A DNA stretch of 64,000 nucleotides from Oceanisphaera profunda (GTDB taxonomy: Bacteria; Pseudomonadota; Gammaproteobacteria; Enterobacterales; Aeromonadaceae), in assembly GCF_002157895.1 (NCBI RefSeq), contig NZ_CP021377.1, positions 1,860,001 through 1,924,000 on the forward strand, given 5' to 3'. The notes under the pieces are model-generated. The model saw nothing but the letters and a program-made list of their open reading frames with translations, did not search any database and was not told where the DNA came from. Position numbers and translations under genes: made by a program. Shown piece after piece: positions 17,837 through 25,907 of the stretch (positions are counted from its first letter, which is position 1; every line of letters starts with the position of its first letter).

Positions 17837-19615
17837 TTAATCAAGCAGAGAGATAGTAGCAGTAGGGGCATCGATGCCTTTTGCTGCTAATTCTTCAAAC
17901 TCGTTAACTGCGTCAATTTCAACGCCCATAGAAACGTTGGTTACACGCTCAAGGATCACTTCAACTACTACTGGTACAGAGAATTCAGCCATCAACTTCT
18001 TAGCTTGTTCCAGTGCAGGAGCGATTTCTTCTGGCTTGTAAACACGGATTGCTTTACAGCCCAGACCTTCAACAACCTTAACGTGGTCAACACCGTACTC
18101 GCCCAGCTCAGGAGAGTTGATGTTTTCGAAAGACAACTGAACACAGAAGTCCATGTCGAAGCCACGCTGTGCCTGACGGATCAGACCCAGATAAGAGTTG
18201 TTTACCAGTACGTGGATGTACGGCAGTTTAAACTGTGCGCCAACGGCCAATTCTTCGATCATGAACTGGAAGTCGTAGTCACCAGAGATGGCAACAACGT
18301 TGCGAGACTTGTCTGCAGCAACCACACCCAGAGCAGCAGGGATAGTCCAACCCAGAGGGCCAGCCTGACCACAGTTGATCCAGTTACGTGCGCTGTATAC
18401 GTGCAGGAACTGAGCCGCAGCAATCTGTGACAAACCAATGGTAGATACATAAGTAGTATCGCGACCAAAGACTTTGTTCATTTCCTGGTAAACACGCTGT
18501 GGTTTAACTGGAACGTTGTCGAAGTTGGTCTTACGCTGCATGGTGCTCTTGCGTTCTTTACACTCAGCAACCCAAGCAGAACGATCTTTCAGCTTGCCTG
18601 CAGCTTTCCATTCTTTAGCAACTTCTAAGAACAGATCCAAAGCAGCGCCGGCGCAAGATACGATACCCAGATCTGGGCAGAATACGCGACCAATCTGAGT
18701 AGGCTCGATGTCTACGTGGACGAACTTACGGCCCTTGGTGTAAACCTCAACCGAACCGGTGTGACGGTTAGCAAAGCGGTTACCAATACCCAACACGAAG
18801 TCAGATGCCAGCATGCTAGCGTTACCGTAACGGTGTGAAGTCTGCAGACCACACATACCTGCCATCAACTCGTGGTCGTCAGGAATAGTACCCCAACCCA
18901 TCAGAGTAGGAATTACTGGAACGTTTACCAGTTCAGCAAACTCAGTCAGTTGCTTGTCTGCGTTGGCGTTGATAACACCACCACCAGATACCAACAGCGG
19001 CTTGTCTGATTCGTTCAGCATAGTCAGCGCTTTCTCGATTTGGATACGAGTAGCAGCTGGCTTGTACGGGATCATTGGAACGTATGCTTCAGCGTCAAAT
19101 TCAATCTCAGCCATCTGTACGTCGAACGGCATGTCGATAAGAACAGGACCTGGACGGCCAGAACGCATGATGTGGAATGCCTGCTGGAAAGTACCGATCA
19201 ACTGAGCGGGCTCCATTACGCAGATAGCCCACTTAGTTACTGGCTTAGCGATAGACTCAATGTCTACAGCTTGGAAGTCTTCTTTGTGCATGCGAGCACG
19301 TGGCGCTTGGCCAGTGATGCACAAAATTGGAATCGAGTCAGCCATCGCTGAGTACAAACCAGTGATCATATCGGTACCGGCAGGGCCAGAAGTACCAATA
19401 CACAGGCCGATATTGCCTGGGTTTGCACGAGTGTAGCCTTCAGCCATGTGTGACGCGCCTTCAACGTGGCGAGCCAGTACGTGTTCAATTGAACCTAAGC
19501 CACGCAATGCTGCGTAGAAAGGGTTAATTGCGGCGCCGGGAACGCCAAAGGCTTTAGTCACACCTTCAAGCTCAAGGATTTTGGCAACTGCCTCGATTGC
19601 TTTCATTTTAGCCAT
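17837..19615 (-). CDS. gcl: Glyoxylate carboligase (tartronate-semialdehyde synthase, 592 aa)
   Basis: This ThDP- and FAD-dependent enzyme joins two glyoxylates to tartronate semialdehyde and CO2. The length matches E. coli Gcl (593 aa) and most blocks are near identical, for example '[13 protein letters not shown]', '[20 protein letters not shown]', '[17 protein letters not shown]' and '[18 protein letters not shown]'. Residue 51 is valine (H50-V51-E52), the known Gcl peculiarity where other ThDP enzymes use glutamate. The ThDP/Mg motif starts at GDYDF and ends at 'VNNSYLG'. It is first of the gcl-hyi-glxR unit. Codon use looks biased toward highly expressed codons compared with neighbours. 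A promoter and an IclR-type site lie upstream. Confidence 0.97.
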   Translation of the reverse strand: MAKMKAIEAVAKILELEGVTKAFGVPGAAINPFYAALRGLGSIEHVLARHVEGASHMAEGYTRANPGNIGLCIGTSGPAGTDMITGLYSAMADSIPILCITGQAPRARMHKEDFQAVDIESIAKPVTKWAICVMEPAQLIGTFQQAFHIMRSGRPGPVLIDMPFDVQMAEIEFDAEAYVPMIPYKPAATRIQIEKALTMLNESDKPLLVSGGGVINANADKQLTEFAELVNVPVIPTLMGWGTIPDDHELMAGMCGLQTSHRYGNASMLASDFVLGIGNRFANRHTGSVEVYTKGRKFVHVDIEPTQIGRVFCPDLGIVSCAGAALDLFLEVAKEWKAAGKLKDRSAWVAECKERKSTMQRKTNFDNVPVKPQRVYQEMNKVFGRDTTYVSTIGLSQIAAAQFLHVYSARNWINCGQAGPLGWTIPAALGVVAADKSRNVVAISGDYDFQFMIEELAVGAQFKLPYIHVLVNNSYLGLIRQAQRGFDMDFCVQLSFENINSPELGEYGVDHVKVVEGLGCKAIRVYKPEEIAPALEQAKKLMAEFSVPVVVEVILERVTNVSMGVEIDAVNEFEELAAKGIDAPTATISLLD

Positions 19616-19728
19616 AATCGGTATCCATTCATCTGAGGTGCTCTCGGCACCATTGTTGTTTATCCAGGGGTAATGATTACTGGCTCCGTCTAGTGAGAAC
19701 GGTTGGTAGCTCAGTAACCCTTATCGTG

Positions 19729-19756
19729 ATCATACAAAAAATACTGTGACGATCAA
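19729..19756 (-). promoter_or_regulatory. Probable gcl promoter
   Basis: On the minus strand, TTGATC and TATGAT are separated by 16 bp, about 115 bp upstream of the gcl start. Confidence 0.5.
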
Positions 19757-19764
19757 CCAATTTA

Positions 19765-19791
19765 TGGAAATCATTTTTACAATGTGGAAAT
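19765..19791. promoter_or_regulatory. IclR-type operator candidate upstream of gcl
   Basis: TGGAAATCATTTTTA (19765-19779) departs at only two positions from the IclR consensus as I recall it (TGGAAATNATTTCCA), and a second half-site TGGAAAT follows at 19785-19791. It lies immediately upstream of the -35 element. The likely ligand-bound regulator is the IclR/AllR-like protein encoded at 10331. Confidence 0.45.
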
Positions 19792-20069
19792 TGTCAAAAT
19801 GTCCAAGGAGCAGATCGGCACTGTTTGTATGAGCATTATGTTAATTCTATAGCAGCGTCTTGTGACTCGGTCTGTCTTACATCAATAAGGCCGCACTTTT
19901 ACGTTGCCGACTCGTGCCGGTAGCGCTGAGTTGGATCACAAATTGAACACTAAAACAGAGGGTAAACAAAACCTACATCACACATCATAGCAATAATATG
20001 ACGAAATAAACATTCTCTGCTGTTTTTGATTACAACTGTGTGAACAATTTACTCATTAAATTCTATAGT

Positions 20070-20137
20070 TCGTTAGCGCTTTATCTACCTACTGCTAACC
20101 TTATGCCCGTTAAGTAATAGAGAGCTAACGGGTTTTT
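20070..20137 (+). ncRNA. Candidate small RNA with promoter and terminator
   Basis: TGAACA (20041-20046) and TATAGT (20064-20069) spaced by 17 bp could start a transcript near 20076. It would contain the pairing TTAGC/GCTAA and end at a hairpin CCCGTTA/TAACGGG followed by TTTTT (20106-20137). No protein gene on this strand needs that terminator. This is purely structural evidence. Confidence 0.35.
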
Positions 20138-20151
20138 GCAGGGTAGGTGTG

Positions 20152-20220
20152 TTAGGTGGTCAGTAGAGAGTACGTTTTAGGTAAGTAGCAGGGAGTACAT
20201 ATTAGGTAGGTAGTAGTGCG
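20152..20220 (+). repeat. Degenerate tandem repeat, period 25 bp, nearly three copies
   Basis: Units begin TTAGGTGGTCAGTAG (20152), TTAGGTAAGTAGCAG (20177) and TTAGGTAGGTAGTAG (20202). The spacing is exactly 25 bp; the third unit is incomplete. Confidence 0.6.
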
Positions 20221-20494
20221 CTCACCGAACCATCAAGCGTAAACCATAGCTCAGCTATTAGCGTTAAATAAGATAAAACAAAAGGTACAGGCCAGATAAA
20301 AAGTCGGACGCGGCGCTTAGTCGGCTCTGCAACGCTAAATTTAACGCAGCTCTCTATAAGGCAACCTTCATGGTTTACGGCAAGCTAAATAAGCGCCAAG
20401 CCAGTGGTAGCGGCCAGTCGGCGGCCAAGAGCGAGCCTGCGGCAACACGCTTGCTGCACTATCTCAGGACTATCTCACCATTAGCGCAGCACTA

Positions 20495-20549
20495 TTTTGT
20501 GCACTGCACAAAAGAATACTTGCCAATCCTTTTTGTGCGGTGCACAATA
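20495..20549. promoter_or_regulatory. Two palindromes upstream of the phasin gene, probable PhaR operators
   Basis: TTTTGTGCACTGCACAAAA (20495-20513) is a 19-bp palindrome apart from its centre. TTTTGTGCGGTGCACAATA (20531-20549) repeats the TTGTGC/GCACAA half-sites 36 bp further on. PhaR proteins bind TGC-rich palindromes at phasin and phaR promoters, and phaR itself is the next gene. Confidence 0.6.
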
Positions 20550-20639
20550 ACTCCACGCCTTAAGCTAAGAAAGTAAGTGATGAAGTTTTCTTACAGGCGT
20601 ATCAGGCAATTAAGCCCCCCAATTCTTTAGGAGATACAA

Positions 20640-21269
20640 ATGTCTTTATTCAACACTGACCAGCTGCAAGCCACCTCACAAGAAAATTTGCAAGTAGCAC
20701 AGAACTTAACCAACAACTTAATTGCTAACGCCACTAAACTGGGCAAGCTGCAGCAAGATGCATTCACTCAGTTAGTAAACAGCCAGTTTGCGTTCGCTAA
20801 CAAATTGTTCGCAGTACGCGACATCAAAGATTTTGCTGAACTGCAAAACGAATTCTTGAGCCCTACTGCTGTTTTAGACCAGCAACTGAGCTTCAACAGC
20901 GAAGTGTTGGCAGTATTAACTGACAGCCAGCAGCAAGTAAGCCAGTTTGCTGACCAGCAAGTTGCTAAAGGTAGCGAGCAGATCAATGAAGCAGTTGAGA
21001 AGTTTGCCGGTCAAGCACCAGCAGGCAGCGAGCAGGCAGTAACGGCGTTAAAATCAGCCGTATCTAGCGCTAACCAAGTATTTGGCCAAGCACAAGCTGC
21101 ATCTAAAGAAGCCGCTACTATTGCTGAAAACGCAGTAAAGCAGGCAACTGCACAGTCTGAGAAAGCCGCTCGTGAAGTAGCTCAAGCTACTGAAAAGAAC
21201 ATTGCTACTGCTAAAGCTGCAGCAGCAGAGCAAACTAAAGGCGCACGTAACGCCACTAAATCTAACTAA
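20640..21269 (+). CDS. Phasin, polyhydroxyalkanoate granule-associated protein (209 aa)
   Basis: Phasins coat intracellular polyhydroxyalkanoate granules. The protein is almost wholly helical and lacks a signal or membrane segment; its phasin-2-like core spans about 1-110 ('FNTDQLQATSQENLQVAQNL', then 'NELQ'-type amphipathic repeats around 'DFAELQNEFLS'). A low-complexity Ala/Gln/Lys tail (about 140-209) resembles the histone-like C-termini of some phasins. AGGAGA lies seven bases before the ATG. PhaR-like operators lie upstream and phaR is convergent downstream. No PHA synthase gene is in the window. Confidence 0.88.
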   Translation: MSLFNTDQLQATSQENLQVAQNLTNNLIANATKLGKLQQDAFTQLVNSQFAFANKLFAVRDIKDFAELQNEFLSPTAVLDQQLSFNSEVLAVLTDSQQQVSQFADQQVAKGSEQINEAVEKFAGQAPAGSEQAVTALKSAVSSANQVFGQAQAASKEAATIAENAVKQATAQSEKAAREVAQATEKNIATAKAAAAEQTKGARNATKSN

Positions 21270-21311
21270 TAAACACCACTATTAATCTCCAGTAATAGCG
21301 GTTAGCTGTTT

Positions 21312-21346
21312 AGGCGATAAGGATTATTCCTTATCGCCTTTTTTTG
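21312..21346. terminator. Bidirectional terminator shared by the phasin gene and phaR
   Basis: AGGCGATAAGGA and TCCTTATCGCCT form a 12-bp stem followed by seven T residues. The hairpin contains the phaR stop codon (21324-21326). Confidence 0.9.
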
Positions 21347-21899
21347 GATCTAAATTTTCTGGTTTAGAACCTGCAGCCGTATCTGAGCTAGAGTCAGCTT
21401 TCTTATCTTGGTCAGTGCTGCCCGCAAAGCCGCCAAACAGACCAAACATATTTTGGGTGTTCATATATAAGTCGCGCGACTGCTCAACGTATTGGCGCAT
21501 CATGTCTTGCATGATGGGCGCTTGGCCTTGCATAAACTCGCTCCAAGCTTGTGAAGACTGAGAGCCCGTTTGTGATTGAATGTCGATCACCGACTGAATG
21601 CTTTCGTCTAAGTAGCTGCCCAGCACGCCTTGAAAAGGGCCATAAAAGCAGATGATGTTTTTTAGCATGGTGCTAGAAAAAATCGGATTGCCATCACTCT
21701 CGGCTTCTTGAATGATCTGCAGCAAAATACTGCGGGTAATGTCCTCACCGCTTTTGGCGTCCACCACCTGAAAGGGCTCTTGCTCTTGCACGAGTTGGCG
21801 AATATCCACCAGAGTGACATGACTACTGGTGTAGCTGTCATACAGGCGACGATTAGGATATTTCTTGATAATACGGATATTGTCCTGCGAATTTGACAT
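21324..21899 (-). CDS. phaR: Polyhydroxyalkanoate synthesis repressor PhaR (191 aa)
   Basis: PhaR senses nascent PHA and represses phasin synthesis. The N-terminal DNA-binding domain is unmistakable: 'IRIIKKYPNRRLYDSYTSSH' with 'VTLVDIRQLVQ' (about residues 7-45), followed by the PHB-accumulation domain 'DITRSILLQIIQEAES'. The C-terminus is a Ser/Asp/Lys-rich tail. I use the ATG at 21897-21899 (MSNSQDN), with GAAG upstream; an ATG 33 bp earlier lacks a ribosome binding site. It is convergent with the phasin gene, and the two probably form a PHA granule control circuit. Confidence 0.93.
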   Translation of the reverse strand: MSNSQDNIRIIKKYPNRRLYDSYTSSHVTLVDIRQLVQEQEPFQVVDAKSGEDITRSILLQIIQEAESDGNPIFSSTMLKNIICFYGPFQGVLGSYLDESIQSVIDIQSQTGSQSSQAWSEFMQGQAPIMQDMMRQYVEQSRDLYMNTQNMFGLFGGFAGSTDQDKKADSSSDTAAGSKPENLDPKKGDKE

Positions 21900-21986
21900 G
21901 CGACCCAGCTTCTTAACTAACCATTGTGACAAACAGTGTATCTCAAAGGCAGAAAGTGCTCAATTTGGTGTGCGTAGCACCATCTT

Positions 21987-22013
21987 TTGTAGAGGCCGCC
22001 TTTAGCCGGCCGG
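21987..22013 (+). repeat. REP-like palindrome preceded by GTAG (copy C)
   Basis: TTGTAGA precedes GGCCG, loop CCTTTAGC and CGGCC. The layout matches the other GTAG-preceded hairpins in the window but the loop sequence differs. Confidence 0.45.
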
Positions 22014-22178
22014 TTTTGCGCAGCAAAACTTAATGAGCCTCGCACGCGTATCTTTCTTTGGTTTGTCCGCTTCACTCTTCACACTTTACTCCTCACGGCA
22101 ACGCCTTGGTCGTGAATCGTGCTTTGCCATCTGTTACTATTTCGGCCTAAATTTATTACCTAACTAATGAGATCTCCG

Positions 22179-22661
22179 ATGCAAGTTGCAGACAACACAG
22201 TCGTACAGTTTAACTACACCTTAAAAAGCGAAGAAGGTGATACGTTAGACACCAACGTCGGCAACACGCCGCTGGCCTATTTGCATGGTCATAAAGGTAT
22301 GTTGGAAGGCATAGAAGCAGCCTTAACGGGCAAGAACGAAGGCGACAGCTTCAGCATCACCTTGGCACCAGAAGATGCCTACGGCGAACGTAAAGATGAA
22401 ATGATCCAGCGCGTACCTGTGAAGCATTTGCACGGTGCCAAAAACTGGAAAGCCGGCATGATGGCCACCGTTCACACCGAGCAAGGCGAGCGTCAGGTCA
22501 CGGTAGCTAAAGTGGGCAAGTTTATGGCAGACATAGACATGAACCACCCATTAGCCGGTTTAACGCTGATTTTTGATCTAGAAGTAGTCAGCGTACGTGA
22601 AGCAACGGAAGAAGAAATTGCCCACGGCCACGCCCACGGCGAAGGTGGTCATCACCACTAA
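22179..22661 (+). CDS. SlyD-like FKBP-type peptidyl-prolyl cis-trans isomerase (160 aa)
   Basis: A cytosolic proline isomerase/chaperone that may bind metal. The FKBP halves flank an insert-in-flap domain as in SlyD: 'VVQFNYTLKSEEGDTLD', 'PLAYLHGHKGMLEGIEAAL', 'APEDAYGERKDEMIQRVP', then 'HPLAGLTLIFDLEVVSVREA'. The C-terminus is a short histidine-rich tail ('HGHAHGEGGHHH') that could bind nickel or zinc; it is shorter and lacks the cysteines of E. coli SlyD. I start at the ATG at 22179 (MQVADN), since the earlier in-frame ATG at 22167 adds only MRSP and has no ribosome binding site. Whether it is the main SlyD or a paralogue cannot be told. Confidence 0.9.
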   Translation: MQVADNTVVQFNYTLKSEEGDTLDTNVGNTPLAYLHGHKGMLEGIEAALTGKNEGDSFSITLAPEDAYGERKDEMIQRVPVKHLHGAKNWKAGMMATVHTEQGERQVTVAKVGKFMADIDMNHPLAGLTLIFDLEVVSVREATEEEIAHGHAHGEGGHHH

Positions 22662-22701
22662 GCTTGAGCAAAGCGGTAAGCTGGAAGTGAAAGATTAAAG
22701 A

Positions 22702-22726
22702 AGCCGAGCAGATGCTCGGCTTTTTG
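22702..22726 (+). terminator. Terminator after the SlyD-like gene
   Basis: AGCCGAGCA, short loop and TGCTCGGCT followed by TTTT. It is the first of at least six terminators in the window built on the same (G)GCCGAGC stem. Confidence 0.88.
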
Positions 22727-22748
22727 TTGGGTGCGGCACAAGTATGGG

Positions 22749-23204
22749 CTAATCGGCAAACTGTTTGGGCTGAACCAGTTTCAGGTAGTCTTTTATGGGC
22801 AGGCTAAACAGTTCACGGTAGCTACCGGCACTAAAGACGATTTCTTTCTGGTGAGCGAGTTCGGTGTCGATATACACCGGCATTTGATAGAGGTTGCCAA
22901 AGGGGGGCAGGGCACCAACTTGGCAGTCGGGAAACTTTTCGCGAAAGTCGTGTTCATGCAGAAGGGTCACTTTCTGCGCCGACAGGGCTTGGGCTAGGGT
23001 ATCGGTATGGATCATCTTGGGGGCGGGCACCACTATCATGGTCATCTGGCCATCCAGCGTCACAATTACTACTTTGGCCATTACGCTGCCCGGTATATGG
23101 GCGACTTCGGCCACCTCTTGTGCGGTAAAAGCCGGCGAGTGGGTAATCACCCGATATTTGACCCCCTGTTGATCTAGGTATTGCTGTAGTCGTTGGGCCG
23201 GCAT
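22749..23204 (-). CDS. YbaK/EbsC-family aminoacyl-tRNA deacylase-like protein (152 aa)
   Basis: A stand-alone prolyl-tRNA-synthetase editing-like domain. It has the fold markers 'YRVITHSPAFTAQEVAEVAH', 'GSVMAKVVIVTLDGQ' with the conserved lysine, and 'GALPPFGNLYQMPVYID' with the glycine-proline loop that shapes the pocket. Relatives hydrolyse mischarged tRNA (Cys- or Ala-tRNA-Pro and others), but the substrate here is not readable. AGGAGG lies a few bases before the ATG at 23202-23204; an open frame continuing further upstream reads into repeat DNA and is not coding. Confidence 0.85.
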   Translation of the reverse strand: MPAQRLQQYLDQQGVKYRVITHSPAFTAQEVAEVAHIPGSVMAKVVIVTLDGQMTMIVVPAPKMIHTDTLAQALSAQKVTLLHEHDFREKFPDCQVGALPPFGNLYQMPVYIDTELAHQKEIVFSAGSYRELFSLPIKDYLKLVQPKQFAD

Positions 23205-23337
23205 AACAAGTCCTCCTAATTGATACTGAATATCATTTGAAGTATAGGATCCCAGCCGGAAGCAGTAAGTTTGAAGACCACAGCGAAACACTAGGCCAAA
23301 GATAAGAATCGTCTTTGGCTGATATGGAGTGTGTATA

Positions 23338-23493
23338 GAGGCAGCAGGGTTGCTTACGCCGACGCGCTTAACCCGCATCCATGCGGCGCTCGCAAATGCC
23401 GTCAACCGCCAGGGATGGCGGGAATGCCGAAATGGCAGGAGCATTTTTCGGCTCTGGCATTTGACGGTCGGCTCCAGCAATCCCTGCAGCCTC
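23338..23493 (+). repeat. Hairpin repeat element, copy 1 (longest)
   Basis: GAGGCAGCAGGGTTGC at the left is nearly complementary to GCAATCCCTGCAGCCTC at the right, and an inner pair CGCCGAC/GTCGG... flanks GCTTAACCCGCATCCATGCGG. This copy has an extra internal stretch of about 45 bp compared with copies 2 and 3. Confidence 0.75.
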
Positions 23494-23531
23494 TTTCGTT
23501 GGTGCGGAGTTGTCGGGGGGGTCTAAAAATG

Positions 23532-23558
23532 AAGGCCGAGCTGATGCTCGGCCTTTTT
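23532..23558 (+). terminator. GGCCGAGC-type terminator between hairpin repeats 1 and 2
   Basis: AAGGCCGAGC, loop TGAT and GCTCGGCC followed by TTTTT. No gene on this strand ends here, so it seems to travel with the repeat. Confidence 0.75.
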
Positions 23559-23595
23559 GTTACATGACGTTTTGGCTGATTGAGTGTGTGCTAAA

Positions 23596-23704
23596 GAGCC
23601 AGCAGGGTTGCTTACGCCGACGCGCTTAACCCGCATCCATGCGGCGCTCGCAAATGCCGTCCCTGGCATTTGACGGTCGGCTCCAGCAATCCCTGCTGTC
23701 TCTC
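23596..23704 (+). repeat. Hairpin repeat element, copy 2
   Basis: GAGCCAGCAGGGTTGC to GCAATCCCTGCTGTCTCTC, with the same core as copy 1 and the same 30-bp leader GACGTTTTGGCTGATT... just before it. Confidence 0.75.
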
Positions 23705-23740
23705 TCATCGGTGTGGAGTTGTCTGTTTCGTTGTTTGCTT

Positions 23741-23765
23741 TTGTAGGTGCCAATTTATTCGGCAC
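23741..23765 (+). repeat. REP-like palindrome preceded by GTAG (copy D)
   Basis: TTGTAG, stem GTGCC, loop AATTTATTC, stem GGCAC. It lies 16 bp from the stop codon of the catalase-like gene. Confidence 0.6.
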
Positions 23766-23780
23766 GGTTTGGTATTTTTG

Positions 23781-24776
23781 TTATTGACCGCTTAGCCGTT
23801 TACCGAACGACACTGCGTAGGCGGGCGAGCGAAATAACAGCACAGGATCATCGGTGGGCGCTATGCCATCCGTCATGATGAGCGGGTCGAAGTTGATGGT
23901 TTCGCATGCCGCGCCTTTTTGTGCCGTAGCAGTAGTTAGGGTGAGCGTGCCGACGGTGACTTCTTCGCGATGGCTCGGCCAGAGCAAGGTAGCGTTGGTC
24001 TCGGGATCACCCTCCACCCCCAAGCTCAGTATCATGTTCCAACGCACCGGCCCTTGCTCAAGGCGGTCAATTAATCGCTGATCAAGAAAATTGGCGGGCA
24101 ACTGCTGGCGTTGCTCTTCAGTGAGATCTTGCACGCCATCTTGAGGCTCAAAGCGCCAGCGCACTAACGAGGTTTTATCGTCACTGTTGATGAACTTAAA
24201 GGTGTGCACCCCATAGTAGCGACTGTTAGCCCAGCTGGACGGCGGCATATAAGTAGTCAAATATTCCGCGAGTGGCAGACTATCGGGATGGGTCGCTTTA
24301 AATGCCTTTATTAGCTCAGGATCCGGTTGGCCGGTGGTGGCATCGGGCGCTTTAGCGACCAGATCATCAAAAAAGGTTTGCGGCGTAGCTGCACCCGATA
24401 TAGGGATATTTAACATGGCCATATGGTGGAGCTGGCCCTCAGGTAACGTGAACTGTAACGACATGCTGCGCGCAGACTTTGCCGTATCTGGCGACTGGGG
24501 ATTACCGCCACCCAAAGAAAAACGGGCAATTACCGGCAGCGTCTGTCCAGAAAAAAGCGCTGAGCGCGTATAGGGTTGGGCAGCGTCTAGCCCCACAAAT
24601 TCGCCCGTGGCACAGCTGCCTTTGGTGTGATTACGGCGCTCACCTTTATGCACACCAAACACATTTTCAAAGGCGGTGATCATTTGCACTGGCGTTACCG
24701 GCGGCTCTGCAGCCATTGCTAAGGGTGCCGTGAGCAGCATCACTGTACTGAGTATTAACTTAGGCGAAGGTGTCAT
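23781..24776 (-). CDS. Periplasmic catalase-related haem peroxidase (331 aa)
   Basis: A small catalase-fold protein of the SrpA-like class, which generally acts as a peroxidase. A Sec signal peptide (about 1-22, ending AMA-A) predicts periplasmic location. The haem-site residues are all present: distal H50 in 'RNHTKGSC', distal N123 in 'MLNIPISG', and proximal tyrosine Y320 in 'RSPAYAVSFGKR'. The 'RFSLGGGNPQSPD' block is a family marker. At 331 aa it lacks the C-terminal domains of true catalases. GGAGAG lies six bases before the ATG. It is flanked on both sides by repeat clusters and is monocistronic. Confidence 0.9.
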   Translation of the reverse strand: MTPSPKLILSTVMLLTAPLAMAAEPPVTPVQMITAFENVFGVHKGERRNHTKGSCATGEFVGLDAAQPYTRSALFSGQTLPVIARFSLGGGNPQSPDTAKSARSMSLQFTLPEGQLHHMAMLNIPISGAATPQTFFDDLVAKAPDATTGQPDPELIKAFKATHPDSLPLAEYLTTYMPPSSWANSRYYGVHTFKFINSDDKTSLVRWRFEPQDGVQDLTEEQRQQLPANFLDQRLIDRLEQGPVRWNMILSLGVEGDPETNATLLWPSHREEVTVGTLTLTTATAQKGAACETINFDPLIMTDGIAPTDDPVLLFRSPAYAVSFGKRLSGQ

Positions 24777-24970
24777 TAGCTCTCCATTAACTGAGTAAAT
24801 TTACGGTGATGCCACGGCCAAAATAGTAGTGAATGACGCTCGGTTGGTTGAATATCATTAAGTACTAATTTACATCCAGTTAGGCAAAACTAGCCCTTAA
24901 GTATACCCACTCGCGCCTGTTGTTAGTGTCTGTCTGTTCGATAAAGAGAGCGTAGGCACGGTTTAGATCT

Positions 24971-24999
24971 AAAAAGCCGAGCTGTTGCTCGGCTTTTTT
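24971..24999 (+). terminator. GCCGAGC-type terminator before hairpin repeat 3
   Basis: AAAAAGCCGAGC, loop TGTT and GCTCGGCTTTTTT. There is no plus-strand gene upstream; part of the repeat cluster. Confidence 0.7.
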
Positions 25000-25035
25000 A
25001 ATAGAACAAATTCGCTTTTTGAGTGCGTGTGTCAA

Positions 25036-25144
25036 GAGACAGCAGGGTTGCTTACGCCGACGCGCTGCAAGTACGTCCATGTAAGCTCACACATGCCATC
25101 CATGGCATGTGATGGTCGGCCCCAGCAATCCCTGCTGCCTCTCT
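25036..25144 (+). repeat. Hairpin repeat element, copy 3
   Basis: GAGACAGCAGGGTTGC to GCAATCCCTGCTGCCTCTC. The terminal arms match copies 1 and 2 but the central bases differ (CATGCCATCCATGGCATG), keeping an inner palindrome. Confidence 0.75.
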
Positions 25145-25180
25145 CGTCGGTATGGTTTTGCCGGTGAGATCTAAAAACTA

Positions 25181-25208
25181 AAGGCCGAGCAGATGCTCGG
25201 CCTTTTTG
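25181..25208 (+). terminator. GGCCGAGC-type terminator before the truncated repeat
   Basis: AAGGCCGAGC, loop AGAT and GCTCGGCC followed by TTTTT. The leader GACGTTTTGGCTGATT that precedes copy 2 follows directly. Confidence 0.7.
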
Positions 25209-25211
25209 TTG

Positions 25212-25266
25212 CTGACGTTTTGGCTGATTCAGTATGTGCTAAAGAGTTAGGAGGGTCGCTTACGCT
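25212..25266 (+). repeat. Left-end fragment of a hairpin repeat, cut by the DUF262-HEPN cassette
   Basis: GCTGACGTTTTGGCTGATTC and AGAGTTAGGAGGGTCGCTTACGC match the leader and first arm of copy 2, then stop abruptly where the HEPN gene's 3' end begins (stop at 25260-25262). Confidence 0.65.
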
Positions 25267-25907
25267 GGTTTCATAAATGTTTTTAGAGTTACTGCGTTTT
25301 CAATATCATCTTTAAACCATCTCAGCATCAATAACACGTCGTCAGCAAGCTCTCTAAACCCCTCAGCCTGCACATCAAGATACTCTCCATGTGCAATATA
25401 ATTTCTTCTTTTTAGTAGGCTTTCATCTATTAGGTTGAATCGTGTTTCATATTTGGTTGTATCAAAACCTATAGATTTTAGAATGTTAGAGAATACCTTT
25501 GAGCTGAGGTTGGATTCTGTTCTTATTGCAGATTCAATCTGAAGTTTTGCTTTTTTATTCTGCTCGTTAAATAAAAACTCTACGACAGCAATAGAAGTTT
25601 CTGACGACATAGATGACTCAATGTCGTTTATTTTCTTTTTTATGCCAAACACTACAAAGCAATTAATTAACTCAGAATACTTTAAAGATTGGTCGTTAAC
25701 GAATTGTAAGTAAAGAGTGGCTGCGTTTTTTACAAAACCTTCCCAGTGTCCATATAAAAGAGGTATAGCTGCTCTTACCGCGGTTCCACTAGCGATACTG
25801 TCTGATCGTCGAACCAATATTTTAATGCTCGCGATCTCCTTTATTCTCCAAGATAGCTCTTTATCTAAAAGGGTTTGGAGGTTATCTACAGTCCTTATTT
25901 TACTCAC
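25260..25907 (-). CDS. HEPN-family protein of MAE_28990/MAE_18760 type, putative RNase (215 aa)
   Basis: An all-helical protein with the HEPN catalytic signature R168-N-x3-H173 in 'KRRNYIAHGEY' near the C-terminus, and 'LLYGHWEGFVKNAA' in the first helices, typical of the MAE_28990 group. HEPN proteins of this kind are commonly metal-independent RNases of toxin or abortive-defence systems. The start is GTG, with the upstream DUF262 stop overlapping it as GTGA, so translation is coupled. The last two codons and stop fall in a truncated repeat. The gene is clearly more AT-rich than its surroundings, which suggests transfer. Function is inferred from family and context. Confidence 0.8.
   Translation of the reverse strand: MSKIRTVDNLQTLLDKELSWRIKEIASIKILVRRSDSIASGTAVRAAIPLLYGHWEGFVKNAATLYLQFVNDQSLKYSELINCFVVFGIKKKINDIESSMSSETSIAVVEFLFNEQNKKAKLQIESAIRTESNLSSKVFSNILKSIGFDTTKYETRFNLIDESLLKRRNYIAHGEYLDVQAEGFRELADDVLLMLRWFKDDIENAVTLKTFMKPA

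Larger units (their letters stand above)
19616..20639. other. 1-kb regulatory region between gcl and the phasin gene
   Basis: No convincing protein gene is present. It contains the gcl promoter (19729-19756, minus) with an IclR-like operator (19765-19791), a candidate small RNA on the plus strand (promoter 20041-20069, terminator to 20137), a 25-bp degenerate tandem repeat (20152-20220), and two PhaR-like palindromes (20495-20513, 20531-20549) before the phasin. Confidence 0.6.

Noticed and set aside
20370-20576. 68-aa plus-strand frame before the phasin
   Set aside because: It spans both PhaR-like palindromes, lacks a ribosome binding site and resembles no protein; it is regulatory DNA.
23205-23480. 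N-terminal extension of the YbaK-like protein by about 90 residues
   Set aside because: The extension reads through hairpin repeat copy 1, and a strong AGGAGG precedes the internal ATG at 23204.
23523-23765. 80-aa minus-strand frame containing ASAAWMRVKRVGVSNPAG
   Set aside because: The same peptide appears wherever the hairpin repeat is translated, so it reflects the repeat and not a gene.
23338-25144. CRISPR array from the repeated hairpins
   Set aside because: Copies are over 100 bp, irregularly spaced with genes between, and no cas gene is present.
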